Assembly (NCBI GenBank): GCA_964480365.1
Contig: CAYZPM010000001.1
Location: 186,001 to 250,000 of the forward strand
Direction of reading: 5' to 3'
Source of the DNA: CAIQPV01 sp964480365
GTDB lineage: Bacteria > Pseudomonadota > Gammaproteobacteria > Burkholderiales > Gallionellaceae
DNA length: 64,000 nt
The notes under the pieces are model-generated. The model saw only the letters and a list, made by a program, of their open reading frames with translations. It was not told the DNA's origin and searched no databases. A program made the position numbers and the translations under genes. Below, in pieces: positions 43,113 through 52,921 of the stretch. Each line of letters starts with the position of its first letter. The first letter of the stretch is position 1.

Positions 43113-43856
43113 ATGCGTTATAATTCGTTCATGAATATCCCACCCCAATTCACCCGCACCCACATTCTGCTTGGCGACGAGGGGCTGCAATGTTTGAAAA
43201 GCAAGCATGTCTTCGTCGCCGGACTCGGCGGCGTCGGTTCGTATTGCGCGGAAGCGCTGGCGCGCGCAGGGATCGGCAGACTGACTCTGCTCGATCACGA
43301 CAATGTCGTTGTCAGCAATATCAACCGCCAATTGCCCGCGCTGCTCTCCACCGTCGGGCAATCCAAAGCAGAACTCATGCGCGCGCGCATCGCCGATATT
43401 AATCCGGATTGTGGGGTCACCATCCTGCGCACCTTCCTTACCATCGACAACGTGAACGAACTCGTGCCGGGCGATAGCGATTACGTGATGGACTGTATTG
43501 ATTCGTTGTCGTGCAAAGTGGCGCTGGTGGTGGAAAGTTACAAACGCGGACTGAAGGTTGCCTCCAGCATGGGGGCGGGCAATCGTCTCGATCCCACGCG
43601 CATCCGCATCGTGGACATCAGCAAAACCGAGGTGTGCCCGCTGGCGCGGGTAATGCGCAAACGCTTGCGCAAGGAACAGGTTTACAAAGGGGTATTGACG
43701 GTGTTCTCGGACGAATTTCCGCGTGCGCCGCTCCCGCCCGAGCCTACCGGGCAAGGCCGCCCGCGTGCCGTGAACGGCACCATCAGCCACATGCCGCCGC
43801 TGTTCGGCTACATGCTGGCGGGAGCGGTGATTAAGCAGTTATTGGAAGAAGGCTAA
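43113..43856 (+). CDS. tcdA: tRNA threonylcarbamoyladenosine dehydratase
   Basis: A 247-residue ThiF/E1-like enzyme that uses ATP to cyclise t6A37 of tRNA to ct6A. The nucleotide motif GLGGVGSYCAEALARAGIG lies near residue 33, with NINRQLPAL and DCIDSLSCK further on. ATG 43113 has GGGGGAGGG eight bases upstream, but that site is part of a repeat; ATG 43131 (MNIPPQ) is the alternative and has TATAAT seven bases upstream. Either start keeps the whole domain. Confidence 0.93.
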   Translation: MRYNSFMNIPPQFTRTHILLGDEGLQCLKSKHVFVAGLGGVGSYCAEALARAGIGRLTLLDHDNVVVSNINRQLPALLSTVGQSKAELMRARIADINPDCGVTILRTFLTIDNVNELVPGDSDYVMDCIDSLSCKVALVVESYKRGLKVASSMGAGNRLDPTRIRIVDISKTEVCPLARVMRKRLRKEQVYKGVLTVFSDEFPRAPLPPEPTGQGRPRAVNGTISHMPPLFGYMLAGAVIKQLLEEG

Positions 43857-43877
43857 TGGATGAATCGCCTCTTTGCC

Positions 43878-44264
43878 TCAGATGAACTGATGCAAATTTG
43901 CTGCGGTTTGTTCAAGCAGCGCTACATCAAGGGTGCCGATACATTGTTCGGCCATGTCGATCCCGCTGAGGATTGAGGGACGCTCGCTTTCGGTTATTTC
44001 CCACACCCCGGTTTGATCGCCTTTTCTCCTGACTGTCACCAAGGTTCCGATGGCTGCGTCCAGCGTTTCGATGGCGAGGGGAATCTTTGTATGGCGTTGT
44101 TCGAGTGCGGTGCGGATAACACAGAGAGCCATCGCCAAACGGGCAAAGGCATCCACGTTAAACTGCCCGGCACAGGCAGCCAGATACGCGGCATGCATGT
44201 TCATCCCATAAAAGTCCTTTACACCGTTGGTAACCGGAACTCGAAGCGGGGGTTTTTGAGTCAT
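43878..44264 (-). CDS. Hypothetical protein of 128 residues
   Basis: Not recognised. It is predicted mostly helical (AYLAACAGQFNVDAFARLAMALCVIRTALEQ), soluble, with no signal peptide, metal motif or membrane segment. Coding character is good: GC and codon use match the neighbours and a purine-rich AAGAGA lies upstream of the ATG. It sits between convergent tcdA and the rlpA 3' end. Confidence 0.7.
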   Translation of the reverse strand: MTQKPPLRVPVTNGVKDFYGMNMHAAYLAACAGQFNVDAFARLAMALCVIRTALEQRHTKIPLAIETLDAAIGTLVTVRRKGDQTGVWEITESERPSILSGIDMAEQCIGTLDVALLEQTAANLHQFI

Positions 44265-44339
44265 TATTATTTCTCTTTAATATCAAGCTCTAATTATAGG
44301 CTGTCCGGTCCGAATTTGACCCGTCCTCATGGCACCCTG

Positions 44340-45320
44340 CTAGTGCAAACTGACTATCGGCTTAAACCCCAAACGTAACTGTAATTTTTCCGCCGTAGCG
44401 TGCGCCTCGTCCAGACTGGCATATGGGCCGATGTGAACGCGCAACAGTTCATCCTTTTGATACAACACGATCTGCTTGCCGCTGCCGTCAAATTCGGTGC
44501 GCATTTTCGCGAGGAAGCTTTCCGCTCCTTGCTGTGATTTGAAAGCGCCGATTTGCAAGTAAATATTGCCCCCGGCAGGTTGTGCGTTCGTTGCGACTGG
44601 CACCGTTGCAGGCGCAGGCGCCAAGGGTTCACTGGTGACCGGATCGGCTATGGCGATGGGTGTGGCGACAGCGGTATCTGGTGCGATGCTTACTACCTCC
44701 ACTTCGCTGCTGCCATTGCCGATGATGCCGATCTTGTGTGCGGCAACATAGGAAAGATCCATGATGCGGTCATGCAAAAAGGGACCTCGGTCATTGATGC
44801 GCACCACCACCGATTTATTGTTGGCGAGGTTGGTAACGCGGGCGTAGCTGGGTATCGGCAAGGTGGGATGCGCGGCGGTCATGCCATACATGTCGTAGGT
44901 CTCACCGCTGGCGGTGCGCTGGCCGTGAAATTTTTTACCGTACCATGAGGCAATGCCGCGTTCCTTGTAGTCGCCCGGCGCAGTCAATGGAGTGTAAGTC
45001 TGGCCCAAGGCGACATACGGGCGATTGGCGTAACGGTGCAGAGGTTCGGCCTTGGGTACCGCATCCGGCGTGGCATCAAGATTGGCAGGCACGTCTGTGC
45101 CAGGGCCATCGCCTTCCAGATAACCGCCGCGCCCAGGCTGAGCCGCTTGGGCGGCGGGGTGACCTGTTGCGGGAGCTGTCGAACCTGGAGTCGCAGATTC
45201 AAGCTGCGTGGATTGTGCTTCGACCACCGAAACAGCGGGTTGTGTTCCTACCTGATGAGTCGGTATGCTGGAGCAAGCGCTGAGGGTAATTGCCGTAAAC
45301 AATATCAGTAGTTTATTCAT
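44340..45320 (-). CDS. rlpA: Septal-ring lytic transglycosylase RlpA-like lipoprotein
   Basis: A 326-residue outer-membrane lipoprotein with lipobox LSAC (about Cys16). A Pro/Ala-rich linker precedes the double-psi beta-barrel (GIASWYGKKFHGQRTASGE, VRINDRGPFLHDR at about 130-210). The C-terminal 75 residues are a SPOR domain (YLQIGAFKSQQGAESFLAKM) that binds denuded glycan at division sites. GGAG lies seven bases before ATG 45320. It follows rodA across a repeat element. Confidence 0.94.
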   Translation of the reverse strand: MNKLLILFTAITLSACSSIPTHQVGTQPAVSVVEAQSTQLESATPGSTAPATGHPAAQAAQPGRGGYLEGDGPGTDVPANLDATPDAVPKAEPLHRYANRPYVALGQTYTPLTAPGDYKERGIASWYGKKFHGQRTASGETYDMYGMTAAHPTLPIPSYARVTNLANNKSVVVRINDRGPFLHDRIMDLSYVAAHKIGIIGNGSSEVEVVSIAPDTAVATPIAIADPVTSEPLAPAPATVPVATNAQPAGGNIYLQIGAFKSQQGAESFLAKMRTEFDGSGKQIVLYQKDELLRVHIGPYASLDEAHATAEKLQLRLGFKPIVSLH

Positions 45321-45347
45321 ATGCAAGCTCCATAAAGCAGTTAAAAA

Positions 45348-45441
45348 CAGTCGTTAGACGTTGGTCGTTAGTTGGCTTTAGTCCGCAACGCGGGTTTGGT
45401 TGTAACTAGCAACTAACGGCTACCAAAGTAACGTCTTACGT
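45348..45441. repeat. Post-stop word-repeat palindrome, copy B (rodA/rlpA)
   Basis: Left arm 45348-45375 repeats GTCGTTAGACGTTG-like words; right arm 45404-45441 holds their complements and includes the rodA stop codon (45436-45438). The core, on the minus strand, reads AACCAAACCCGCGTTGCGGA, clearly related to copy A. Confidence 0.8.
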
Positions 45442-46545
45442 TTGTACCAGCGTTTTATGCGTGTGAATACTCATCAGCATACCAAATCCCAGCAACAATG
45501 TGACCATGGATGTGCCACCGTAGCTGACCAGCGGCAGTGGGACGCCCACCACTGGCAGAATGCCGCTGACCATGCCCATGTTGACAAAGGCGTAGGTGAA
45601 GAAGGTAAGCGTGATGCTTCCCGCCATCAGCCGCGTAAAATAAGTTGAAGCGTTGGCGGTTATGATGAAGCCGCGCCCGATGACGAACAGGAACATGCTC
45701 AGCAGGATGAGATTGCCGAGCAGGCCAAATTCCTCCGAATACACTGCAAATATAAAATCGGTGGTGCGTTCCGGCAGAAAGTCGAGGTGGGTCTGCGTAC
45801 CGTTGAGGTAGCCTTTGCCCAACGCCCCGCCGGAGCCGACCGCGATCATGCCCTGTATGGTGTGATAGCCCTTGCCCAGCGCATCCTGTGACGGGTCGAG
45901 CAGCATCATGATGCGGTGCTTCTGGTAGTCATGCAGCATCGACCACAGAAACGGTGCGCTGGCCGCCGCCGCGACGAACATGCCTCCCATCACGCGCCAA
46001 CTCAGGCCGGCGAGGAACAGCACATAAAATCCGCTGGCCGAAATCAGCACGGCGGTGCCGAGGTCAGGCTGGCGCGCAATCAATGCCACCGGCAGTAGCA
46101 ACAACAAGGCTGCGAAAAAATAATTTTTCAATGTCAGCGTGGCCTCGTTTTTTTCGAAATACCAGGCCATCATCAGAGGCACGGCAATTTTCATTAACTC
46201 GGAAGGCTGGATTGTCGCCACGCCGATATTCAACCAGCGCCGCGCGCCGTGACTGACTTCGCCGAACAGCGCCACGCCGATCAGCAAGACCATGCCGAAG
46301 AGATATATCGGCAAGGCGGTGCGCATCAGGTAATGCAGCGGGATATTGGCCACCAGCCACATGCACACCAACGCGACCAGAATGTTCGCCGCCTGCGTCA
46401 TCACGCGCCCCCAGTTACCGTCGGTGGCGCTGTACAACACCACCAGTCCGGCCATCAGCAACAAACCTAGCGCGAGCAGCAATATAGGGTCGAGATGCAG
46501 GATGAGACGCCGCTTCAAGCGCGGCCACAGCGGCTGTTTAATCAT
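45436..46545 (-). CDS. rodA: Peptidoglycan glycosyltransferase RodA
   Basis: A 369-residue polytopic SEDS protein that polymerises lipid II in the elongasome. Segments: LDPILLLALGLLLMAGLVVLYSA in helix 1, PSELMKIAVPLMMAWYF (with catalytic-region acidic residues), AVYSEEFGLLGNL and GVPLPLVSYGGTSM. ATG 46545 has an excellent GGAGGTGGAG site and overlaps the mrdA stop by eight bases. The last residues and stop are within a repeat arm. Confidence 0.97.
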   Translation of the reverse strand: MIKQPLWPRLKRRLILHLDPILLLALGLLLMAGLVVLYSATDGNWGRVMTQAANILVALVCMWLVANIPLHYLMRTALPIYLFGMVLLIGVALFGEVSHGARRWLNIGVATIQPSELMKIAVPLMMAWYFEKNEATLTLKNYFFAALLLLLPVALIARQPDLGTAVLISASGFYVLFLAGLSWRVMGGMFVAAAASAPFLWSMLHDYQKHRIMMLLDPSQDALGKGYHTIQGMIAVGSGGALGKGYLNGTQTHLDFLPERTTDFIFAVYSEEFGLLGNLILLSMFLFVIGRGFIITANASTYFTRLMAGSITLTFFTYAFVNMGMVSGILPVVGVPLPLVSYGGTSMVTLLLGFGMLMSIHTHKTLVQT

Positions 46546-48490
46546 GCTCCACCTCCTCGACAGCGCTTGCTGAACCTGTCCCCGCAGCAGCCACGCCGCT
46601 CTGTGCTTTTGCTGACGAAGGAGCAGGGGCGGGCACCTTGCCGAGCAGGTAGTAGTCCAACATCTTGCGTGCGATGGGCGCAGCGACAGCGCCACCGTGT
46701 CCGCCGTTTTCCACCAACACTGCCAGTGCGATCTTCGGTTTGTCGGCTGGCGCGAAGGCGATGAACCAGGCGTGGTCGCGGTTACGCTCCGACAATTGGC
46801 TAGCGTTGTAGTTTTCACCCTGCTTTATTCCGACCACCTGCGCCGTGCCGGTCTTGCCCGCAAAAGCGTAGGGCGCACCCGCGCTGGCACCGGCGGCGGT
46901 ACCGCCGGGCTGGGTCACCGCCACCATGGCGCGCTTTACCAAGGCGACATGTTCCGGGTTGAGATTGATGTTGAATTCCGGCTTTATTACCGGTATGGCT
47001 GTATCTTTGTTGCCGTTACGCTGCACCTGTCGCACCAGATGCGGGAGGTAGCCCACGCCGTCGTTAGCCAGCACCGCTGTGGCAAAAGCCAGTTGCATCG
47101 GCGTGGTCAGGTCATAACCCTGTCCGATCCCAGCCGACACGGTATCGCCCGCATACCATTTTTGCTTGTAGCGCTTCATTTTCCATTCCTGCGACGGCAT
47201 CAATCCGGATGTTTCGCCTTGCAGGTCGATACCTGTTTGCTTGCCGAAGCCGAACTGCGACAGGAAATTGTACATGTTGTCGATGCCCAACTCGACGGCC
47301 AGCCCGTAATAATAGGTGTCGCACGACACCACGATGGATTTGAACATGTCTACCATGCCGTGCCCGCCCTTCTTCCAGTCGCGGTAGTGGTGGCTGCTGC
47401 CCGGCAAGGTGTAGTAACCTGGATCGCTAATGGTGTAACTGGGTGACCGTACTCCGTAATACAGCCCCGCCAACGCCATGAATGGCTTGATGGTGGAACC
47501 GAGCGGGTACTGGCCGCGCAAGGCGCGGTTGTTGAGCGGCACATCGGGCGAATTGTTCAGCTCGTTCCAGCTATCTTCATCTATGCCGTCGATAAACAGA
47601 TTGGGGTCATAACCGGGCTTGCTGATGAAGGCCAGCACCTCGCCGTTGGTCGGGTCTATTGCCACCAATGCGCCACGGTAATTGCCGAACGCCTGCCACG
47701 CTATTTCTTGCAGTTTGGCGTCCAGCGTCAGCACCAAAGTGTTGCCCGACACCGGCGGAGTGCGCGACAGCACCCGCACGCCGCGCCCGCCCGCATCCAC
47801 CTCCATCTGTTCGATGCCGGTGGTGCCGTGTAATTCGCTTTCGTAACTCTGCTCAATGCCGGTTTTGCCGATGTAGTCGGTACCCCGATAATTGCCTACC
47901 GTTTCATCATCCTCAAGTTGCTGAATATCGGTGTCGTTGATACGCCCGATGTAGCCGATCAGGTGCGAGGTCTGCTCGTTAAAAGGATATTCGCGAAACA
48001 GGCGGGCCTTGATTTCCACGCCGGGGAAGCGATAGCTTTGCGCGGCGAAGCGCGCCACCTCTTCATCGCTGAGGCGATTGCGGATCGGCAGACTCTCAAA
48101 ATTGTGGCTCTCCGCTAGCAGCTTCTTGAAACGCTTACGGTCTTTGAGTTGGATATCCACCAGTTGCGCCAACTGGTCTATCGTAGTCTCCAGATCGGTC
48201 ACCTTGCTCGGAACAATTTCCAGTGTGTAGCCCGAATAATTGTGCGCCAGTATCACGCCGTTGCGGTCAAGGATCAGGCCACGGTTGGGCACGATAGGTA
48301 CGACCGAGATGCGGTTGTTTTCCGCCAGCGTCTGGTAGTGGCTATGTTTCACTACCTGCAAATAAACGAAGCGGGCCAGAAGCAGGAACAGCAGCACCAG
48401 CACAAAGCCTATGCTCAGCATCAGCCGCAGCCGGAAATAATAGATTTCGCGCTGGGAGTTCTTGAGTTCGACGCGACGTTTCATGACCAT
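46538..48490 (-). CDS. mrdA: Penicillin-binding protein 2
   Basis: A 650-residue class B transpeptidase that cross-links peptidoglycan with RodA. One N-terminal membrane helix (LMLSIGFVLVLLFLLLARFVYLQV), a PBP dimerisation region, and the catalytic motifs STIKPFMA (nucleophile Ser), SCD (in IVVSCDTYY) and KTGTAQV. Start is ATG 48490 or the ATG two codons later. Both ends abut mreD and rodA closely. Confidence 0.97.
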   Translation of the reverse strand: MVMKRRVELKNSQREIYYFRLRLMLSIGFVLVLLFLLLARFVYLQVVKHSHYQTLAENNRISVVPIVPNRGLILDRNGVILAHNYSGYTLEIVPSKVTDLETTIDQLAQLVDIQLKDRKRFKKLLAESHNFESLPIRNRLSDEEVARFAAQSYRFPGVEIKARLFREYPFNEQTSHLIGYIGRINDTDIQQLEDDETVGNYRGTDYIGKTGIEQSYESELHGTTGIEQMEVDAGGRGVRVLSRTPPVSGNTLVLTLDAKLQEIAWQAFGNYRGALVAIDPTNGEVLAFISKPGYDPNLFIDGIDEDSWNELNNSPDVPLNNRALRGQYPLGSTIKPFMALAGLYYGVRSPSYTISDPGYYTLPGSSHHYRDWKKGGHGMVDMFKSIVVSCDTYYYGLAVELGIDNMYNFLSQFGFGKQTGIDLQGETSGLMPSQEWKMKRYKQKWYAGDTVSAGIGQGYDLTTPMQLAFATAVLANDGVGYLPHLVRQVQRNGNKDTAIPVIKPEFNINLNPEHVALVKRAMVAVTQPGGTAAGASAGAPYAFAGKTGTAQVVGIKQGENYNASQLSERNRDHAWFIAFAPADKPKIALAVLVENGGHGGAVAAPIARKMLDYYLLGKVPAPAPSSAKAQSGVAAAGTGSASAVEEVEHD

Positions 48491-48505
48491 CTTATAGCTT
48501 GCCGC

Positions 48506-49021
48506 TCATAAATCATCTGGATCGAGACGGGGCAAGCGCATAACTTGCAACAGCAGGGTCAATGGAATCCACAGCAAGGCCGATGTCGCGCTGCCAAGAA
48601 AATAGGCCCAGGCAACATAACCGTGCAATTGCCAATGCACCAAGGCATACACCACGTAAGCCAGCAGCAACACGGGAAAAACCTGCAAGGTCTGCTGGCG
48701 CAAGTCGAACATCTGCATACGCTGGTGCAGCACAACGCCGCCGTATGCCAACACGGTATATGCCAGCGCGTGCTGCCCGAACAGACTGGCATCGGCCACA
48801 TCGGCAAAGACGCCCATCATCCAGGCCATACCAATGCCGACGCGGAACGGCTTGTGGGTACACCAGTAGAGCAGCACCAGCGCCACGAAATCCGGATGCA
48901 GCGCTTGCAAAACACCGTACCATGGCAGCCAATTGAGTAGCAATGCGGCTAGCAGGCTCAACACGATAAACGCGTTACTGGCGGGCAACAAGAATTCCTG
49001 GTCTTTCGGGAAGTCGCTCAT
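48506..49021 (-). CDS. mreD: Rod-shape-determining protein MreD
   Basis: A 171-residue inner-membrane protein with about five helices (FIVLSLLAALLLNWLPW first). It partners MreC in the elongasome. The start overlaps the mreC stop by four bases. Sequence conservation is low, as usual, but position and topology are clear. Confidence 0.95.
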   Translation of the reverse strand: MSDFPKDQEFLLPASNAFIVLSLLAALLLNWLPWYGVLQALHPDFVALVLLYWCTHKPFRVGIGMAWMMGVFADVADASLFGQHALAYTVLAYGGVVLHQRMQMFDLRQQTLQVFPVLLLAYVVYALVHWQLHGYVAWAYFLGSATSALLWIPLTLLLQVMRLPRLDPDDL

Positions 49022-49929
49022 GGCTTCCTTTTCCTGCCCCGCTTGGACTGGTCGGCACCACTTTCCACTGTAGCTTCGGGACGCTCTGGCAACTTTGGCA
49101 GGCCGGACAGAATCAACAGTTGGCGATGCCGATCCACCCCTGCCAGCGGAGAGCATAGGATGCGCGCAAACGGGTAGGCCGGATCGCGCTCAATGTGACC
49201 AACCTTGGCCACCGGCAAGCCAGGCGGATAAGTGCCGTCGATGCCCGAGGTTACCAGTATGTCACCCTCCTGAATGTCTGCACTGTTCGGCATATAGCGC
49301 AACGTCAGATCGCCGGTATCGCCGGAACCGAATACCACCGTGCGCAGGCCGTTGCGCAGAGCTTGCACCGGTACTGAGTGATCCTTGTCAGTGATTAGCG
49401 TGACTTCGCTCAACCAAGGATAGACGCGGGTGACCTGCCCCACCACTCCGATGTCATCCATCACCACTTGCCCCGCCTGCACGTTGGCCTGGGCACCCTT
49501 GTCCAAAAATAATTTGCGCTTGAAAATGTCGCGTTCTACATAAACGATCTCGGCCAGTTGCATCGGGTAATTTGCACGCTGCTGTATTGCAAACAGTTCG
49601 CGCAAATGCTGGTTCTCCGCCTGCAACACCTGCAATTGCTGCAACTGCACGGCATCTACAGTGTGCTGCTGGCGCATCTGGGCGTTGTCGCGGAGCAAGT
49701 TACCCTGGAGGGTGAAGAAAGAATCAGCTTGTTGCCACAGCGCACCCGGTGCCGCAACCACACGTTGCAAGGGATAAGTCAAAATGGAAAGTGCGCTGCG
49801 CACGGATTCCAGATAGCGGTAACGCGCATCCACGAACAGCAGCAGCAACGAAAGCAGGGAGAAGAACGCCAGCCGGGCGGCTGGGCTGGGGCCTCGATTG
49901 AAAAAGCGAAAGGATTGGGTCTGTTCCAT
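49018..49929 (-). CDS. mreC: Rod-shape-determining protein MreC
   Basis: A 303-residue periplasmic scaffold with one N-terminal helix, a coiled coil (QLQQLQVLQAENQHLRELF, about 90-115) and the paired beta-barrel domain (VVMDDIGVVGQVTRVYPWLSEV). The extreme C-terminus is basic (KRGRKRKP). The ATG is directly against a word-repeat element with no recognisable ribosome site. Confidence 0.97.
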   Translation of the reverse strand: MEQTQSFRFFNRGPSPAARLAFFSLLSLLLLFVDARYRYLESVRSALSILTYPLQRVVAAPGALWQQADSFFTLQGNLLRDNAQMRQQHTVDAVQLQQLQVLQAENQHLRELFAIQQRANYPMQLAEIVYVERDIFKRKLFLDKGAQANVQAGQVVMDDIGVVGQVTRVYPWLSEVTLITDKDHSVPVQALRNGLRTVVFGSGDTGDLTLRYMPNSADIQEGDILVTSGIDGTYPPGLPVAKVGHIERDPAYPFARILCSPLAGVDRHRQLLILSGLPKLPERPEATVESGADQSKRGRKRKP

Positions 49930-49930
49930 A

Positions 49931-50019
49931 AGTCAGGGATCGGGAATCAGAAATCAGGGACAGTAACAAACCCGAACATACGCCGCATCTGATCCCTGAG
50001 TCCTGATCCCCGAGTCCTG
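49931..50019. repeat. Post-stop word-repeat palindrome, copy D (mreB/mreC)
   Basis: Arms 49931-49960 and 49988-50019 are made of ATCAGGGA/TCCCTGA words. The core on the plus strand contains AACAAACCCGAACATACGCC, matching the minus-strand core of copy A, so this copy is inverted relative to A and B. It fills the spacer from the mreB stop to the mreC ATG. Confidence 0.8.
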
Positions 50020-51063
50020 TTAATCTGTGGTGAAAATGCTGCTGAACTTATCCATGCGTTCGAGCGCCTTACCGGAGCCGCGCACCACACAGGTGAGCGG
50101 ATCATCAGCGATCAATACCGGCAAGCCGGTTTCTTCCATCAACAGGCGGTCAATATCACGCAGCAATGCACCTCCGCCGGTCAGCACCATGCCCTTGCTG
50201 GCAATGTCCGCGCCCAGTTCCGGCGGGGTCTGTTCCAGCGCTGTCTTCACCGCGCTCACGATGCTGTTGAGCGGGTCGGTGAGCGCTTCCAGGATTTCGT
50301 TGCTGGAGATGGTGAAGCTGCGCGGTACGCCTTCCGCCAGATTGCGCCCCTTCACTTCCATTTCGCGCACCTCGGAGCCGGGGAAGGCAGAGCCGATTTC
50401 TTTCTTGATCATTTCTGCGGTGGTTTCGCCGATCAGCATGCCGTAGTTACGACGGATGTAATTGATGATAGCCTCGTCGAACTTGTCGCCTCCAACGCGC
50501 ACCGAGCCGGAATACACCGCACCGCCCAGCGAAATCACGCCCACTTCCGTGGTACCGCCACCGATGTCCACTACCATCGACCCAGTCGCGTCCTCCACCG
50601 GCATGTCGGCACCAATCGCTGCCGCCATCGGTTCTTCGATCAGCTCCACACGGCGCGCCCCTGCGCCGTAAGCGGACTCGCGGATGGCGCGGCGCTCCAC
50701 CTGAGTGGAACCGCACGGAACGCAGATCACGATGCGTGGGCTTGGAGTGAAGATGCCGGACTTGTGTACGCGGCGGATGAACTGCTTGAGCATCTGCTCG
50801 GTGACGGTAAAGTCTGCGATCACGCCGTCCTTCATCGGACGAATAGCGGTGATGTTGCCCGGCGTGCGGCCCAGCATCTGCTTGGCGGCCAAGCCAACCT
50901 GCTGGATCACTTTTTTGCCGTTTGGTCCGCCTTCCTGGCGAATTGCCACAACTGATGGTTCATTCAATACAATGCCTTGCCCGCGCGCCCAAATCAAAGT
51001 ATTTGCGGTGCCCAGATCAATCGCCAGGTCATTGGAAAAATAGCCGTTCAAGAAACCAAACAT
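50020..51063 (-). CDS. mreB: Cell-shape actin MreB
   Basis: A 347-residue bacterial actin that organises the elongasome along the inner membrane. Motifs: AIDLGTANTLIW near residue 15 (phosphate 1), VVDIGGGTTEVGVISLGG (phosphate 2) and GMVLTGGGALLRDIDRLL (adenosine). First gene of the mre cluster, divergent from gatC across 99 bases, the common betaproteobacterial order. Confidence 0.98.
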   Translation of the reverse strand: MFGFLNGYFSNDLAIDLGTANTLIWARGQGIVLNEPSVVAIRQEGGPNGKKVIQQVGLAAKQMLGRTPGNITAIRPMKDGVIADFTVTEQMLKQFIRRVHKSGIFTPSPRIVICVPCGSTQVERRAIRESAYGAGARRVELIEEPMAAAIGADMPVEDATGSMVVDIGGGTTEVGVISLGGAVYSGSVRVGGDKFDEAIINYIRRNYGMLIGETTAEMIKKEIGSAFPGSEVREMEVKGRNLAEGVPRSFTISSNEILEALTDPLNSIVSAVKTALEQTPPELGADIASKGMVLTGGGALLRDIDRLLMEETGLPVLIADDPLTCVVRGSGKALERMDKFSSIFTTD

Positions 51064-51162
51064 GTCATTGCCTCAAGTGTCGTGAAAGAACGCGTAAGGA
51101 GTGCGCCCTTAAAGATGTTTATGATACCCTATTAAGCTAGTTTCGATAAAGCCTAAATCAAA

Positions 51163-51450
51163 ATGTCCTTGACCATAGATGATGTAAAAAAAGTCGCCCG
51201 GCTAGCCCGGCTGGCAGTAAGTGCACAGGAAGCGCAAACAGCGCATGTCCAATTATCCAACATCTTCGGCTTGATCGCCGAAATGCAGGCGGTCGATACC
51301 GTCGGCATAGCGCCCATGTCGCACGCTCAGGACGTCACCCAGCGCCTGCGTGAAGATAAAGTCACGGAGGACAATCAGCGCGAACTGTTTCAGTCCATTG
51401 CGCCGCAAGTCGAGGCCGGGCTGTATCTCGTTCCCCAAGTCATCGAATAA
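51163..51450 (+). CDS. gatC: Asp/Glu-tRNA amidotransferase subunit C
   Basis: A 95-residue stabilising subunit. MSLTIDDVKKVARLARLAVS and RLREDKVTEDNQRE are family features. First gene of gatCAB, reading away from mreB. Confidence 0.96.
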   Translation: MSLTIDDVKKVARLARLAVSAQEAQTAHVQLSNIFGLIAEMQAVDTVGIAPMSHAQDVTQRLREDKVTEDNQRELFQSIAPQVEAGLYLVPQVIE

Positions 51451-51455
51451 TCAAT

Positions 51456-52910
51456 ATGCTTAATTCCAGTTTGCAGCAACTCAGCGCCGCTTTGCACAGC
51501 AAGAGGATTTCCAGCGTCGAACTGACGCAACTTTATCTTGACCGCATCGCCGCACTCAACCCTGAACTCAATGCCTTCATCACGGTAAACCCGGACATGT
51601 CGCTGGCACAGGCACGCGAGGCCGATGCCCTGTTGGCGCAAGGTTCACCACAGCCCTTGACAGGCATCCCCATCGCGCAGAAAGATATTTTTTGCGCCAA
51701 GGGTTGGCGTACCACCTGCGGCTCGAAAATGCTGCACAACTTCATCTCGCCTTACGATGCACACGTCATCGCGCAATTCAATAATGCAGGCGCGGTGAAT
51801 CTCGGCAAGACCAATATGGATGAATTTGCCATGGGATCGTCGAACGAAACATCTTACTTTGGTGCGGTGAAAAATCCGTGGGACAGAGCGCGCGTACCGG
51901 GCGGTTCATCCGGCGGCACGGCAGCGGCGGTCGCGGCGCGGTTGTGCGCGGCGGCCACCGGCACCGACACCGGCGGCTCTATCCGCCAACCAGCAGCACT
52001 CTGCGGCATCTCCGGTTTGAAACCGACTTACGGCGTGGTATCGCGCTACGGCATGATCGCCTTCGCCTCCAGCCTGGATCAGGCCGGGCCGATGGCGCGT
52101 AGCGCGGAAGATTTGGCGCTGCTGCTTAACACCATGGCCGGATTCGATGAACGCGATTCCACCAGCCTGCAACGCGAGAAAGAAGATTACGCGCGCGACT
52201 TGAATAAGCCGTTGGCTGGCTTGCGTATCGGCTTGCCAAAAGAATTCTTTGCCGAAGGTTTGAATAACGATGTCGCGCAAGCAGTTGAAGCCTCCATCGC
52301 CGAATATAAAAAACTCGGCGCCTCCGTAGTGGACATCAGCTTGCCCAACTCGCGCCTGTCCATCCCGGTATATTACGTGCTTGCACCGGCTGAAGCATCG
52401 AGCAACCTGTCGCGCTTCGACGGCGTGCGCTACGGCTACCGCGCGCCGGAGTACACCGACTTGGCGGACATGTACGAGAAATCCCGCGCGCAGGGATTCG
52501 GCGCAGAGGTGAAGCGCCGCATCATGATCGGCACCTATGTACTGAGCCACGGCTATTACGACGCCTACTATTTGCAGGCGCAAAAGATTCGCCGCCTGAT
52601 CGCGCAGGATTTTGTCGAGGCCTTCAAACAATGCGATGTCATCATGGGGCCAACCAGCCCCACCACCGCATTCAAGCTGGGCGAGAAAGGCGACGATCCG
52701 GTGCAGATGTACCTGTCCGACATTTACACCATCGCGGTGAATTTGGCCGGACTGCCCGGCATGTCCATACCCTGCGGCTTTGGTGCGAACGCTATGCCGG
52801 TCGGTTTGCAGATCATCGGCAATTATTTTGACGAGGCGAAGATGCTGAATGTTGCGCATCAATATCAACTGGCCACAGATTGGCATGGGCAGACTCCAAA
52901 TGGGATATGA
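51456..52910 (+). CDS. gatA: Asp/Glu-tRNA amidotransferase subunit A
   Basis: A 484-residue amidase-signature enzyme that releases ammonia from glutamine for the B subunit. The Ser-cisSer-Lys triad fits K76 (IPIAQKDIF), S151 (GGSSGGTAAAVAARLC) and S175 (TDTGGSIRQPA). Starts five bases after the gatC stop. Confidence 0.98.
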   Translation: MLNSSLQQLSAALHSKRISSVELTQLYLDRIAALNPELNAFITVNPDMSLAQAREADALLAQGSPQPLTGIPIAQKDIFCAKGWRTTCGSKMLHNFISPYDAHVIAQFNNAGAVNLGKTNMDEFAMGSSNETSYFGAVKNPWDRARVPGGSSGGTAAAVAARLCAAATGTDTGGSIRQPAALCGISGLKPTYGVVSRYGMIAFASSLDQAGPMARSAEDLALLLNTMAGFDERDSTSLQREKEDYARDLNKPLAGLRIGLPKEFFAEGLNNDVAQAVEASIAEYKKLGASVVDISLPNSRLSIPVYYVLAPAEASSNLSRFDGVRYGYRAPEYTDLADMYEKSRAQGFGAEVKRRIMIGTYVLSHGYYDAYYLQAQKIRRLIAQDFVEAFKQCDVIMGPTSPTTAFKLGEKGDDPVQMYLSDIYTIAVNLAGLPGMSIPCGFGANAMPVGLQIIGNYFDEAKMLNVAHQYQLATDWHGQTPNGI

Positions 52911-52921
52911 AAAATCAATTA